This document shows, piece after piece, positions 16,150 through 26,038 of a stretch of 42,996 bases of DNA (its first letter is position 1; every line of letters begins with the position of its first letter). Location: NCBI GenBank assembly GCA_964651045.1, contig CAZYVD010000017.1:1-42996 (forward strand), in the 5' to 3' direction. The notes beneath the pieces are model-generated. The model did not search any database. It worked only from the letters and a program-made list of their open reading frames with translations, and was not told the DNA's origin. A program made the translations under genes and the position numbers. The DNA comes from CAZYVD01 sp964651045. GTDB lineage: Bacteria; Zhuqueibacterota; QNDG01; DSAB01.

Positions 16150-19100
16150 ATGAAAATTTGCCAGAAACGAAGATTGGGAATATTTACTGTCCCAATTTTT
16201 GTTGTACTTTTATCGATGATTACAGGATATGGCTATGCCCAGACAAAATACATATTACCATTGGGCAACTCTATAACCCAGGGTAAATATGATGGTCACG
16301 ATCCTGCAGCGAACGAATATGGATACAGAAAGTTTTTATTCGATGAGCTCAATCCAGAATATAATGTTGCATTTGTTGGTCCAAATGGTGCACCATATAA
16401 TGGTCTCTTCAGGTCTGGTGCACACATCGATGAGTTTTTACCAGACAGCGGCTCTGCAGGATTACGAGTAGATGAGGAGTTGGACGCGCTTGCCACTAAA
16501 CCCGATATAGTGTTGATCCATCTTGGTACAAACGACATAAGCACGGAGCAGAGTGTTGGAACTCACACTCAGCCAGGAACGATTCTTTATGATATGAAGG
16601 TTCTGCTCGATGCGCTTCTTGATTATGACAGGGGGGGATCAAACGAAATCGAGCAGATCTTTATATGCAAGATAATTCCTGTTGCACCATTTGATGAGTT
16701 TCCTGGAAGGAATACAAAGATATTGGATTTCAATTCAAGACTCGATCTTCTTGTTAATTCATTAAGCAGTAGTGATAGAAACAGAGTGACAATAGTAAAT
16801 ATGCATGCATCTTTTTATTCAAACCAGTTTACATATTATAATATTGATGATGATCCCACGACTGACTGGGATGACCACATTCATCCGCGCTACCCTGAGG
16901 GATATCAGGAGATGGCAAGTGTTTTTGCAGACTATATAAAAGACTATTTGACTCCTACAATCGTGGATAATTTCACAAGGACTCCAGGTCCTCTAAATGG
17001 CAGTAATAACTGGCTTGCAAGTGGAACTATTTCAATATATGACGATCCTGGTGATGGCGAGACTCCTGGAGGAACGATATTTTCGAGCGGAGGTGGTGAT
17101 GCATGGGATAATCTTGCAATATGGCAGGATACTAAAAATATGAATTCAGTAACTATTCGTTTTCATCCCAATTGTTCGGCTCATGAAGATACAATTCATC
17201 GTGTAGGAATTCTGATCGGCATGGATACAACAGTAGTAGATCCTGCCTCTCTGGATGCTGCAAATGGATACATGGTGTTTGCCAAGAAGGGGGAGATTTT
17301 TCTATTTACAATTGAGGGGGCACAGGCTTCTACTCTTATTGCAAAACGCAGCTTCCCAACAGTATCGCCAGGCGACAGTATAAGAGTGGTCATGACGAGG
17401 GGTACAAACAGCAACAGATTTGATTTTTACTACAACGATCAGGAGCAGGGTTCACTTCAGCACGACAATCCAGGGGCAATTTTCAGGAAGGAGGAGTCCT
17501 ATTCGGGTGTAATTTTTAGAGGGTCATCAGGAGACCCCACTGCCAGTGAACCATCAGTATATCTCGACTGGTTCAAGGCAAAGTCTGAACGCCAGGACAT
17601 CGTTCCTCCAGCAAGAATAACAGATCTTGAGGTAATAGCGTCCACAAATTCGACGATCACTCTTCAATGGAGGGCAGTAGGCGATAATGGAATAGAGGGG
17701 CGTGCATCGAGTTATGATTTAAGATATTCGAGCACTCCAATAAATGCTGGAAATTTTGAAGATGCCAATATTGTTCCTGGTGTGCCCTTGCCGGATGAAT
17801 ACAACAGCCTGGAGATGGCAATTGTAAAGGGGCTGCTCTCCAACCGGCACTACTACTTTGCAATAAAGGCTGTTGACCGATGGGGCAACAAGAGTCCGAT
17901 ATCCAATCTTGCAGCAGGTACTACAGAATCGCAGGGTGAGATTGCAGACAATTTTGAAAACAGGACAGAGCTTGGCAGCGACTGGAGCTATGATCCAAAT
18001 GACTATAGCATAGACACTGGAGACGATGAGGTGTATAATACCCAGAACAGCGGGGGATGGGGAAGCATCGCAGTGTACAAGGGCAGGAGTAATCCAACGA
18101 CTGTGAAGATGGTATGGGGGAGTGGTGTTACCAATCCTACAACTGGAATTGATAATGGTGGATTTCTGCTTCTTGCAGATGATACATCGTATGTTACTGC
18201 CAATGGATATTTTCTCTTTATCCGTACGAGGCTGGATAAGATCTATCTATTCAAGGTAGAGAATGGCGCTGTTGTTGGCGGAAGCGCAGGTCAGCTCGAT
18301 GCAGTACCGCTTGATGTACCCGATCCAGCAGGCGGCGATACAATTGCCGTTGTAGTTGACTGGTCAGAGTCTGCATACAACAGGTTTGATGTTTATGTTA
18401 ATGGTGAACCTGCATCTCGTTTTTCTCTTTATGACAATGAAAAGCTGTATGGTAATGTCGATAAAAATTATGCAGGACTGATTCTAGGAGAGCTGTATGG
18501 AATAAATGACAACAGCGTTGCCTCATTTGTAACATCGGGCGAGAAGGCCAGCGCGGCTTCAATAGAGAGGATTGGATGGGTGGATGGAATCCAGGATACC
18601 GTGAACACTGAACTCGAAGATTCCTTGAGAGTACTCATAAGGGATGAAAATAATGTACCGCTGGCAAATGCGCCTGTATTTTTCAAGGTAACACAAGGAG
18701 GAGGGTCCCTGAGCACGCCCTCTCCACCTGAAGACAGAATATATATCGAAGCAGAGTGGTGGAGCGATTTAAAGCCTCCAATGGTTCAACTTGAAGATCC
18801 CGAGGCTTCTGGTGGAAAGTATATAATGTCTACAGAAAGAACACCCAATCAGGATGGATGGGCAGAGTATCAGTTCTACATTGATACACCTGGAACATAC
18901 TATTTCTGGGCAAGAACAAAATGGTCGGGCAGTTCAACAAACAATCTTTTCAATTTCGAACTGAGAAGGGGATCGACATACTATACACCTGAGGGAGGAT
19001 TTTTATGGTATGTACAGCGGTTTGAGGGTCCTTCGAGCGACTGGAAATGGGGTAAGGTGCGTGATGTCAATACGCGTTTCTCGGCAGATCTGGTTGTTGG

Positions 19101-22100
19101 AATATACAAACTGCGCATATACACACATCATGATAATGTACCGCTTGATAAACTTCTTCTTACAACAAATCCTGATGGACAGCTCCCAATAGATGATAAT
19201 GAACCAGTAGGTGCTGCCATGACCAACATCGATGGATATGCTACAACAGCCTGGACTCTTGGGCAAATCGTTGGTCAAAACCAGGTTGTGGCAAGGCCCT
19301 TTGGAACGGATCAGCAGGTGACGTTTACTGCCGTTGGTATTCCCGCAGAGCCGGATTCATTATCCAAATCAAATGATAATCAGAGCGGTTCTGCAGGTCA
19401 GACACTTGCAAATCCATTCATAGTCACTGTTGCAGATACATTTGGAAATGTAATTGAAGGAGTAACTGTAAATTTTGAGATCACAGGCTCACAGGATGGT
19501 CAGCTCAGCAATACCAGTGATGTTACTAATTCCAGCGGCCAGGCATCAACCACTCTGACTCTTGGATATCAGGATACACTATATAATGTAATGGCAACTG
19601 TTGCTGGTGTTGAAGATACAGTAATATTTACAGCAACAGTTGCAGAAGGATCGGGTCTGGTGGGTCAACTCGTACCAATCGCTGGAGAGGGTGCTGGGGA
19701 AAGGCATTATATAAATCAGAGGCTGCCAAACTTCCTTCAGGTAAAGGTGTTGAATGATCAAAATCCTCCTCAGCCAATAGTAGGTACACCGGTTGCATTT
19801 GAAGTGGTTGAAGGAACAGCAACGGTAGAAGATCCATTGTACTATACGGATAGCAATGGGATTGCCAAGGGTACACTAATAATGGGAGGAAAGCCTGAAC
19901 GGGTAAAGGTTATTGCAAAGACAAGTATGCTCCAGGATACAGTTGTGGTTGATACAGCATTTTACTGGGGTGAGCTCATAAGTTGGCATAGTGGAGGCGG
20001 ATATGTACTAGATATAGGTGGAACATCTCCTGCACCATGCGTGGTAAAGGTTACAGACAAGGATGGCTTTGCGGTTGAGGGTCAGCCTGTGACTTTTATC
20101 TCGATGGGACAGGGATTCCACTTTCTTGGTGGTGGAGAGGTCCATTATGATACAACAGATGTTCAGGGACTTGCAGAGGCTACAGTGGTTGCAGGGCAGA
20201 TACATGGAGAGTATGTAAATATCATAAAGGCATATACGAATGATGGTTTTAATCCTGTTGAGGGCTCACCTGTTGGATTTACTTTCCATGTTAAATCGGA
20301 AGCATCGGCATTGATAAAGGAGAGCGGCGATGGCATGGAAGGAGTTGTCGGTACTCTGATAGGCCCTATTGGCGTAAGAATGGTAAATAGAGATGGAACA
20401 AAATATATTGCTCATCAGCCTGTGACCTTTACACGTGTTCTTGGTGATGGATGTTTTGGTGGAACACTTCCAAAAACAACAATAACAGATACAACAAACC
20501 AGAATGGATTGATCTATGTCTACTATAAGTTAGGTTCTGAGGCAGGAAAGAACAACAATCAGATTGTTGCATATACAAAGAATGGAAGAGACAGCATAGG
20601 TGTTAAGTTCACCTTTTCTGCCCGTTCTTCTGATGCGTACAGAATAGCTGCTGTGGGTGATACGATAATAGATGGGATTGTTGGCCAGGTTGTTGCCAAT
20701 CCAATACAGGTGATTGTTACAGACAGTCTCGGAAATGTCAAGTCAGAGCAGGTGACCTTCTCCGTGATCAGCGGTGGAGGATCATTGAATGGAACGGCAG
20801 ACACAGTAGAGACTGTCCTATCCGATACTTCCACAGGAATAGCCTCCATACAGTGGACTCTTGGTAAGGTTGCTGGAGTGGAGAATAAGCTGAAAGTTGA
20901 GGCACACAATGGAATAACACATCTGAAGGGTTCTCCTCTCTATTTCTATGCAATACCAAAACACGATTCTGTAAGCATGAGCAATTCGACACTCTCTGCA
21001 ACTGGACCCATAAAGGCGACCAATAGAGACACCTCTTTTATTACTATTCAGCTTTTCGATAAATATCTAAATCCCGTTCCTGGAAAGATGGTCACAATAG
21101 ATGTAGAGGGTGGAGTTTATGATTCATGGCTTCGCAATGCGGGGCCGACCGATGCTTCAGGTAAGACTTCAAGTTATCTCTATTCTCTATCTGCAGGAGA
21201 GAAGATAATTCGTGCAATTGTAGATGGAGATACTCTTGATCAGGTAGCAAGTGTAATGTGTGAAGCAAATGATGCTACAACGATTTTCAAGCCTGAAAAC
21301 TCAGGAGACGGTCAGACTGGTAACATTGGAACCGTATTGAAAAATCCCCTAATAGTAAAGGTAACGGATGGGATAAATCCGGTAGGATCTGTTCGTGTTA
21401 AGTTTACAGTAAAATCGGGTGGTGGCCAGATTGTGGGTTCCTCAACGGTTTATAGTGATGAGGAGGGTCTTGCAAAGGTAAAGTTGATACTTGGTCCTAA
21501 TGTTGGGATCAATGAAGTAGAGGCAACCTCTGAGGGACTCAGCGGAAGTCCTGTCCGATTCACAGCATATGGTGAGGTAGGTGTTCCGTCAAGCATGTTT
21601 CCTGTTTCAGATATATCTGTTACAGGAGAAGCCGGTGAGAATCTTGAGAATCCATTTATCATAGGTGTCGAAGATTCTGATCACGATCCTGTTTCTGGTG
21701 TGCCGGTGCAATTTGAGGTAGAGGGCGGAGGAATTCTGCTTTCCAATCCACTCGTTTATACAGATGAGTTTGGAGAGGCAAAGGCCTATTTTAAAACCGA
21801 TACAATTGCCGGCAGAATTGCACTGATAAAGGCAAAGAACAGCAGCCTGGGTTCACAGATAACATTTTCGGTTACAACGATTGCAGGACCCGCAAGAAGA
21901 ATAATAATGGAAGACGGTGACGGTCAGGAGGGTTTTGTCGGAGAGATGCTTCCAAATTCGCTGATAGTAAAGACTACAGATTTATATCAGAATGAGGTAG
22001 GCGGTCAGCAAGTGATGTTTGAGATCGTTGATGGAGATGCCACAATAGATGGAACACATGCAAAGACTGTTACAAGCAATTTGCATGGATTTGCATCTGT

Positions 22101-23667
22101 TCAGGTAAAGCTGGGCAATATTGCTGGTTCCATTAAGGTACATGCCATCAATAATGATCTCATGGGTTCGCCCGTAGAATTTAGCCTTAAAGCAAAGCCG
22201 CTTCAACCAACAACTCTTGAAAAGTTTAGAGGCGACAACCAGAAAGGAACTGTTGGACATCAGCTTGTAGATCCCCTTATGGTCAGGATAAAGGATGCAA
22301 ACGGAAATCCAGTTCCGAACCGTGCAGTGCGGTTCTATAAAGCCTATGGAAATGGAGAGATTGTTGGGGATGGTAATGTTGTGACAGATGAAAAGGGAAT
22401 TGCATATGTCTATTATAACATGGGTCTTCAGGCAGGAGTTGTCGATTCGATACGTGCAACATCAACAGGATTTGACGTGACATTTAGTGCTAAAGCAGTG
22501 TACAATTCATACTTCCCGGTACTAAACAGAAATCTCTACGATTCATACAATCGCAAACGGGAAAAAGAGTATTTATCCATTGCACTTCAGGCAAGCGATG
22601 GTAATGGTGATACACTCTCTTTTCAGGCATATCAGCCTGGATATGAAGATCTTCCGCTTGGTGCAAGACTGCTTACTGAGGGACAGGCCCAGAACACAGC
22701 AATATTTGAGTGGACGCCGGATTACGACCAACAGGGAATATATTCTATCATTCTCAGAGTAACCGATGGCAATGGAGGGTTTGATGCCGACACAATTACT
22801 GTAGAGGTGTTGAATGTCAATAGAAAGCCGCAAATTGTAAGCGTGATTCCAACCTCTGACACTACAGTGACGGCCGGAAATACAATAAAGTTCTGGATAG
22901 ATGTCAGGGATTATGATGGCGATCAACTGAGCTATCAGTGGAGAGTAGATGGTGTTAAGGTTGGTGAGAATTATCCTGTATATTATCACAAGGTGGATAA
23001 GAATTTTCCTGGTACTCAGACTGTTAAGGTTAGTGTGAGTGATGGTGTTCAGAGTGTAAACTTCGAATGGGTTCTCAACATAGAAGTTTCTGTTGAGCTT
23101 GCAGAATTTTTTGCCAGCTTTGATGAGAAAATAACGGCAGTGAAGATTCAATGGTCAACTTCTAATGAGACGAATAATCTTGGATTCAATGTCTACAGAA
23201 GCACTAGTGAGGATGGTGGCTATATTAAGATAAACGACTCTCTTATACCAAACAGCAGTGATGGAAGATACTCGTATAGTGACAGAAATGTTGTCGTAGG
23301 ATGCACATATTATTACAAACTGGTCTCTGAAGATGTAAAGGGCAATTCTACAGAATTTGGCCCAATAATGGTAAAGATACCTGTGCCAGAAAGATATGTT
23401 CTTCATCAGAATTACCCAAATCCATTTAATCCCTTCACAAAGATTCAGTACCAGATACCAAAGAGAGTGAGGGTAGTGCTTACAATATACAACATAATGG
23501 GTCAGGTCATAAGAAGGCTTGTAGATTCAGAACAGAATGCTGGATATTATGAAATAGAGTGGGATGGAACAAGCGATTCTGGGCATCAGGTTCCGACAGG
23601 GATTTATATATACAGATTAAAAACATCGAGCAAGGTTATTACAAGGCGGATGGTTTTATTGAAGTGA
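16150..23667 (+). CDS. Giant exported SGNH hydrolase/Ig-repeat surface protein
   Basis: The 2505-aa protein begins with a signal peptide (hydrophobic IFTVPIFVVLLSMITG, cleavage likely near YGYA-Q). Residues 33-275 are an SGNH/GDSL esterase domain: block I GNSIT with S41, block III GTND with N128, and D242-H-I-H245. Then come a LamG-like region (277-478), fibronectin III (484-593), a second LamG-like region (596-805), about eleven Big_1/invasin-type Ig-like repeats (810-2115), a cadherin-like and a PKD-like module, a further Fn3-like module and a C-terminal T9SS-type sorting domain (NYPNPFNPFTKIQY ... about 2415-2505). A carbohydrate-binding-like module (862-1012) interrupts the first Ig-like repeat. 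Predicted role: cell-surface or secreted hydrolase/adhesin acting on acylated polysaccharide. It is first in a four-gene set behind a sigma-54 promoter; a weak hairpin follows at 23699. Confidence 0.9.
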   Translation: MKICQKRRLGIFTVPIFVVLLSMITGYGYAQTKYILPLGNSITQGKYDGHDPAANEYGYRKFLFDELNPEYNVAFVGPNGAPYNGLFRSGAHIDEFLPDSGSAGLRVDEELDALATKPDIVLIHLGTNDISTEQSVGTHTQPGTILYDMKVLLDALLDYDRGGSNEIEQIFICKIIPVAPFDEFPGRNTKILDFNSRLDLLVNSLSSSDRNRVTIVNMHASFYSNQFTYYNIDDDPTTDWDDHIHPRYPEGYQEMASVFADYIKDYLTPTIVDNFTRTPGPLNGSNNWLASGTISIYDDPGDGETPGGTIFSSGGGDAWDNLAIWQDTKNMNSVTIRFHPNCSAHEDTIHRVGILIGMDTTVVDPASLDAANGYMVFAKKGEIFLFTIEGAQASTLIAKRSFPTVSPGDSIRVVMTRGTNSNRFDFYYNDQEQGSLQHDNPGAIFRKEESYSGVIFRGSSGDPTASEPSVYLDWFKAKSERQDIVPPARITDLEVIASTNSTITLQWRAVGDNGIEGRASSYDLRYSSTPINAGNFEDANIVPGVPLPDEYNSLEMAIVKGLLSNRHYYFAIKAVDRWGNKSPISNLAAGTTESQGEIADNFENRTELGSDWSYDPNDYSIDTGDDEVYNTQNSGGWGSIAVYKGRSNPTTVKMVWGSGVTNPTTGIDNGGFLLLADDTSYVTANGYFLFIRTRLDKIYLFKVENGAVVGGSAGQLDAVPLDVPDPAGGDTIAVVVDWSESAYNRFDVYVNGEPASRFSLYDNEKLYGNVDKNYAGLILGELYGINDNSVASFVTSGEKASAASIERIGWVDGIQDTVNTELEDSLRVLIRDENNVPLANAPVFFKVTQGGGSLSTPSPPEDRIYIEAEWWSDLKPPMVQLEDPEASGGKYIMSTERTPNQDGWAEYQFYIDTPGTYYFWARTKWSGSSTNNLFNFELRRGSTYYTPEGGFLWYVQRFEGPSSDWKWGKVRDVNTRFSADLVVGIYKLRIYTHHDNVPLDKLLLTTNPDGQLPIDDNEPVGAAMTNIDGYATTAWTLGQIVGQNQVVARPFGTDQQVTFTAVGIPAEPDSLSKSNDNQSGSAGQTLANPFIVTVADTFGNVIEGVTVNFEITGSQDGQLSNTSDVTNSSGQASTTLTLGYQDTLYNVMATVAGVEDTVIFTATVAEGSGLVGQLVPIAGEGAGERHYINQRLPNFLQVKVLNDQNPPQPIVGTPVAFEVVEGTATVEDPLYYTDSNGIAKGTLIMGGKPERVKVIAKTSMLQDTVVVDTAFYWGELISWHSGGGYVLDIGGTSPAPCVVKVTDKDGFAVEGQPVTFISMGQGFHFLGGGEVHYDTTDVQGLAEATVVAGQIHGEYVNIIKAYTNDGFNPVEGSPVGFTFHVKSEASALIKESGDGMEGVVGTLIGPIGVRMVNRDGTKYIAHQPVTFTRVLGDGCFGGTLPKTTITDTTNQNGLIYVYYKLGSEAGKNNNQIVAYTKNGRDSIGVKFTFSARSSDAYRIAAVGDTIIDGIVGQVVANPIQVIVTDSLGNVKSEQVTFSVISGGGSLNGTADTVETVLSDTSTGIASIQWTLGKVAGVENKLKVEAHNGITHLKGSPLYFYAIPKHDSVSMSNSTLSATGPIKATNRDTSFITIQLFDKYLNPVPGKMVTIDVEGGVYDSWLRNAGPTDASGKTSSYLYSLSAGEKIIRAIVDGDTLDQVASVMCEANDATTIFKPENSGDGQTGNIGTVLKNPLIVKVTDGINPVGSVRVKFTVKSGGGQIVGSSTVYSDEEGLAKVKLILGPNVGINEVEATSEGLSGSPVRFTAYGEVGVPSSMFPVSDISVTGEAGENLENPFIIGVEDSDHDPVSGVPVQFEVEGGGILLSNPLVYTDEFGEAKAYFKTDTIAGRIALIKAKNSSLGSQITFSVTTIAGPARRIIMEDGDGQEGFVGEMLPNSLIVKTTDLYQNEVGGQQVMFEIVDGDATIDGTHAKTVTSNLHGFASVQVKLGNIAGSIKVHAINNDLMGSPVEFSLKAKPLQPTTLEKFRGDNQKGTVGHQLVDPLMVRIKDANGNPVPNRAVRFYKAYGNGEIVGDGNVVTDEKGIAYVYYNMGLQAGVVDSIRATSTGFDVTFSAKAVYNSYFPVLNRNLYDSYNRKREKEYLSIALQASDGNGDTLSFQAYQPGYEDLPLGARLLTEGQAQNTAIFEWTPDYDQQGIYSIILRVTDGNGGFDADTITVEVLNVNRKPQIVSVIPTSDTTVTAGNTIKFWIDVRDYDGDQLSYQWRVDGVKVGENYPVYYHKVDKNFPGTQTVKVSVSDGVQSVNFEWVLNIEVSVELAEFFASFDEKITAVKIQWSTSNETNNLGFNVYRSTSEDGGYIKINDSLIPNSSDGRYSYSDRNVVVGCTYYYKLVSEDVKGNSTEFGPIMVKIPVPERYVLHQNYPNPFNPFTKIQYQIPKRVRVVLTIYNIMGQVIRRLVDSEQNAGYYEIEWDGTSDSGHQVPTGIYIYRLKTSSKVITRRMVLLK

Positions 23668-23698
23668 TTCATAGAAAAATCGTTTATCTCCTTCTGGG

Positions 23699-23735
23699 TA
23701 AAAGGGCTAGCTTTAAGGGCTGCCCTTTTATATTC
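23699..23735 (+). terminator. Hairpin after the giant surface gene (weak terminator)
   Basis: A 9-bp stem TAAAAGGGC/GCCCTTTTA with a 14-base loop is followed by a mixed T-rich run. The poor T-tract suggests partial termination, allowing read-through into the next gene. Confidence 0.55.
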
Positions 23736-23800
23736 TATCTTGATTGTGTTTGTGGAAAATATTAAATTACATAAAGAAAAGATATGTTGGATGAATTTCT

Positions 23801-26026
23801 ATGAAGCTACTTTTAAAATCGGCCCTGTTGAGCATGATTCTACTCCTCAGTCGATTAGCTTTTGGAGTGGATAACGAAAACCGTATTCTTCTTATTGGAG
23901 ATTCAATTACAAAGGGGGAGAGGAGTACCAGTGGACTTGGATTCAGAGTGATTCTTTATGATTCTCTTCAGGCAATTGGATATAGATTCACTTTTGTGGG
24001 GAGTTCGGGTTCTGCGCCCTATAGAGGACACTTCAATGAAGGAATAAGAATTGGTCAGCTTTACAGCGGGCCTGGTGGTAATGGAACCTTTGATGTCTCT
24101 GGAGATATGTACTATTGGAAACCGCATGTTGTTCACATTCATATTGGAACAAATTGTATATGGGATGAGATTCCAATGGCTCCTTACGACAAGGATGGAG
24201 GCCTGAATCCGGGAACCGCATCAGGAAGGCTTGCACATCTGTTGGTAAATTTATCGAAATGGTCCAATGGAGAACGTGGAACTCATCTCAAGGTTATATT
24301 TGTCTCTACTATTATTCCGAATAATCATCATCCAGAAAAGATTGAAGAATTTAATGAGGATGTGGTTCGTCTGGTTCGAGATGTAAATAGTGGGAAAGTA
24401 AAGGGAATACCTTCGGGAATTCTGCGTCTTGTAAGGCAGGACACATCATTTGTTAAGTCGACCATGATGGACCCAGACGGCACACATCCAAATGATCAGG
24501 GTTATCTGCACATGACAGGGGTCATCTTGAATACCCTGAAGCCATATCCAATGATAATGGAACAGCTCTCTGGAGTGATACAAAATGGACTTCAGGGCAG
24601 TGCAGCGCCAGAATCCCTTTCTGTCAGGATAATGACAGGGAGTAGTAATAATGTGCCAAACATGACGGTTCATTTCAATAGAATAAAAGGAGATGCATTC
24701 ATTTCATCGGACCAGGTAAATACCGACACTTCGGGAATGGCATGGGTTTCTGCACTCTTTGGAACTGAAGATACTTCACTCGTTACCGCACAGGTTTCTA
24801 CTCCCCTTATAAATGAGCAGCTTGTTTTTACTCTATTGAGTCGTGAATATGTACTTGTCTCAGGAAATGCTCATTATTATGCAGACTCTATTCCTATTTC
24901 AGGAGTGAATTTTAAGTGGATAGAGAGAGATACAGTAGTAGAGTATACCGATTCTCTTGGTGCGTTTTTTATTGAAGCCCTTCATCCAGGAGAGTCGGCA
25001 ACATTTGTTCCTTTCAAGGAGAGAGAATACAGGTTGCCAGATTCGGTCATCCTCTCCTATGATGCTGCTCTGGTTGCAAGGCATGTGGTGGGATTGGACA
25101 CACTCGCTGGCCTCCAGAGGTATGCAGCAGATGTAAACGTTGATGACACAGTAGACATAGAGGATGCATTCAGGATAGCCAGATATGTTGTCGGTCTCGA
25201 TACCTCCGATTCTGTAAAGATAGGCAGGTGGTTTTTTGATCCGGCTGCAATAGAATGTGATTCTTTGAAAGAAGATCTCCCCGGTCAGGTAATAGTAGGA
25301 GGTCTATGGGGGGACATTCATGGTGGCTGGACAAATGAAGGCGAGAACCCTGCAATGAAGATTGCAGGTAATAGAGAACTCATCTTCAAGACCAGTTCAA
25401 CAGAAGACACTGTAGGAGTTGAGATCGAAATAGAGGGGGATGACATCCTCTCGTGCGACTTTATTTTAGAATATGACCGCACAGAGGCTTTGCTTGTTGA
25501 AATTTCAACAACAGAACAGAGCAGAGATTTTTATCTAAGTTATTATTCCAGCAGCGTGAATGAAGTTAATGTTGGCATGTTTTCTCCGCTTCTTCACAGC
25601 GGCAGGTTCAAACTTCTCGAATTGAGATTTCTCTTTAACAGCGATTTAAAGGGTATGAACCTGAAAATAAAGCGACTTTATATCAACAACCAATTCAAGG
25701 GCGATATGGTGGTTACAGGCGTGGTAGCCGATAGTAGGGAAGAGAAAATAGGGTTCAAGTTAGGATCGAGCTATCCCAATCCTTTCAATGGAGAGAGTCT
25801 GATTCCATTCTCAATAGGATCCAGACAGCGAGTCACGATTAAGATATATGACATTCTTGGACGCACAGTCAGGACAATTGTGGACAGGATATATGAACCA
25901 GGATTTCATATTATAAAGTGGGATGGATGCAGCGGAAGTGGAGAGAGGCTTCCGAGCGGCCAGTATTTTGTGGAACTTGAGGCTGGAGGCAGGAGGGACA
26001 TAAAAAAGCTTAAAATAATTCGTTAG
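23801..26026 (+). CDS. Exported SGNH hydrolase with dockerin and cohesin-like modules
   Basis: This is a 741-aa protein. A signal peptide (MKLLLKSALLSMILLLSRLAFG) precedes an SGNH hydrolase domain (25-255): GDSIT with S35, and D226-G-T-H229. The block III motif reads GTNC (N118-C119) where GTND is usual. After Ig-like linkers, residues about 415-475 hold two dockerin-type calcium-binding repeats: DAALVARHVVGL and ADVNVDDTVDIEDAFRIARYVVGL. Residues about 520-650 look like a cohesin-type beta-sandwich (VGVEIEIEGDDILSCDFILEYD). The C terminus (SSYPNPFNGES ... to 741) is a T9SS/FlgD-like sorting module. It is a paralogue of the SGNH head of the upstream gene, 133 bases away. The likely function is a secreted esterase/acetylesterase that may dock to a cohesin-bearing partner. 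Confidence 0.88.
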   Translation: MKLLLKSALLSMILLLSRLAFGVDNENRILLIGDSITKGERSTSGLGFRVILYDSLQAIGYRFTFVGSSGSAPYRGHFNEGIRIGQLYSGPGGNGTFDVSGDMYYWKPHVVHIHIGTNCIWDEIPMAPYDKDGGLNPGTASGRLAHLLVNLSKWSNGERGTHLKVIFVSTIIPNNHHPEKIEEFNEDVVRLVRDVNSGKVKGIPSGILRLVRQDTSFVKSTMMDPDGTHPNDQGYLHMTGVILNTLKPYPMIMEQLSGVIQNGLQGSAAPESLSVRIMTGSSNNVPNMTVHFNRIKGDAFISSDQVNTDTSGMAWVSALFGTEDTSLVTAQVSTPLINEQLVFTLLSREYVLVSGNAHYYADSIPISGVNFKWIERDTVVEYTDSLGAFFIEALHPGESATFVPFKEREYRLPDSVILSYDAALVARHVVGLDTLAGLQRYAADVNVDDTVDIEDAFRIARYVVGLDTSDSVKIGRWFFDPAAIECDSLKEDLPGQVIVGGLWGDIHGGWTNEGENPAMKIAGNRELIFKTSSTEDTVGVEIEIEGDDILSCDFILEYDRTEALLVEISTTEQSRDFYLSYYSSSVNEVNVGMFSPLLHSGRFKLLELRFLFNSDLKGMNLKIKRLYINNQFKGDMVVTGVVADSREEKIGFKLGSSYPNPFNGESLIPFSIGSRQRVTIKIYDILGRTVRTIVDRIYEPGFHIIKWDGCSGSGERLPSGQYFVELEAGGRRDIKKLKIIR

Positions 26027-26038
26027 AGGGATTCAGAG

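Noticed and set aside
22573..23151. Large minus-strand frame within the giant surface gene
   Set aside because: It mirrors a real gene with clear domains on the plus strand and shows no homology features or ribosome site of its own.
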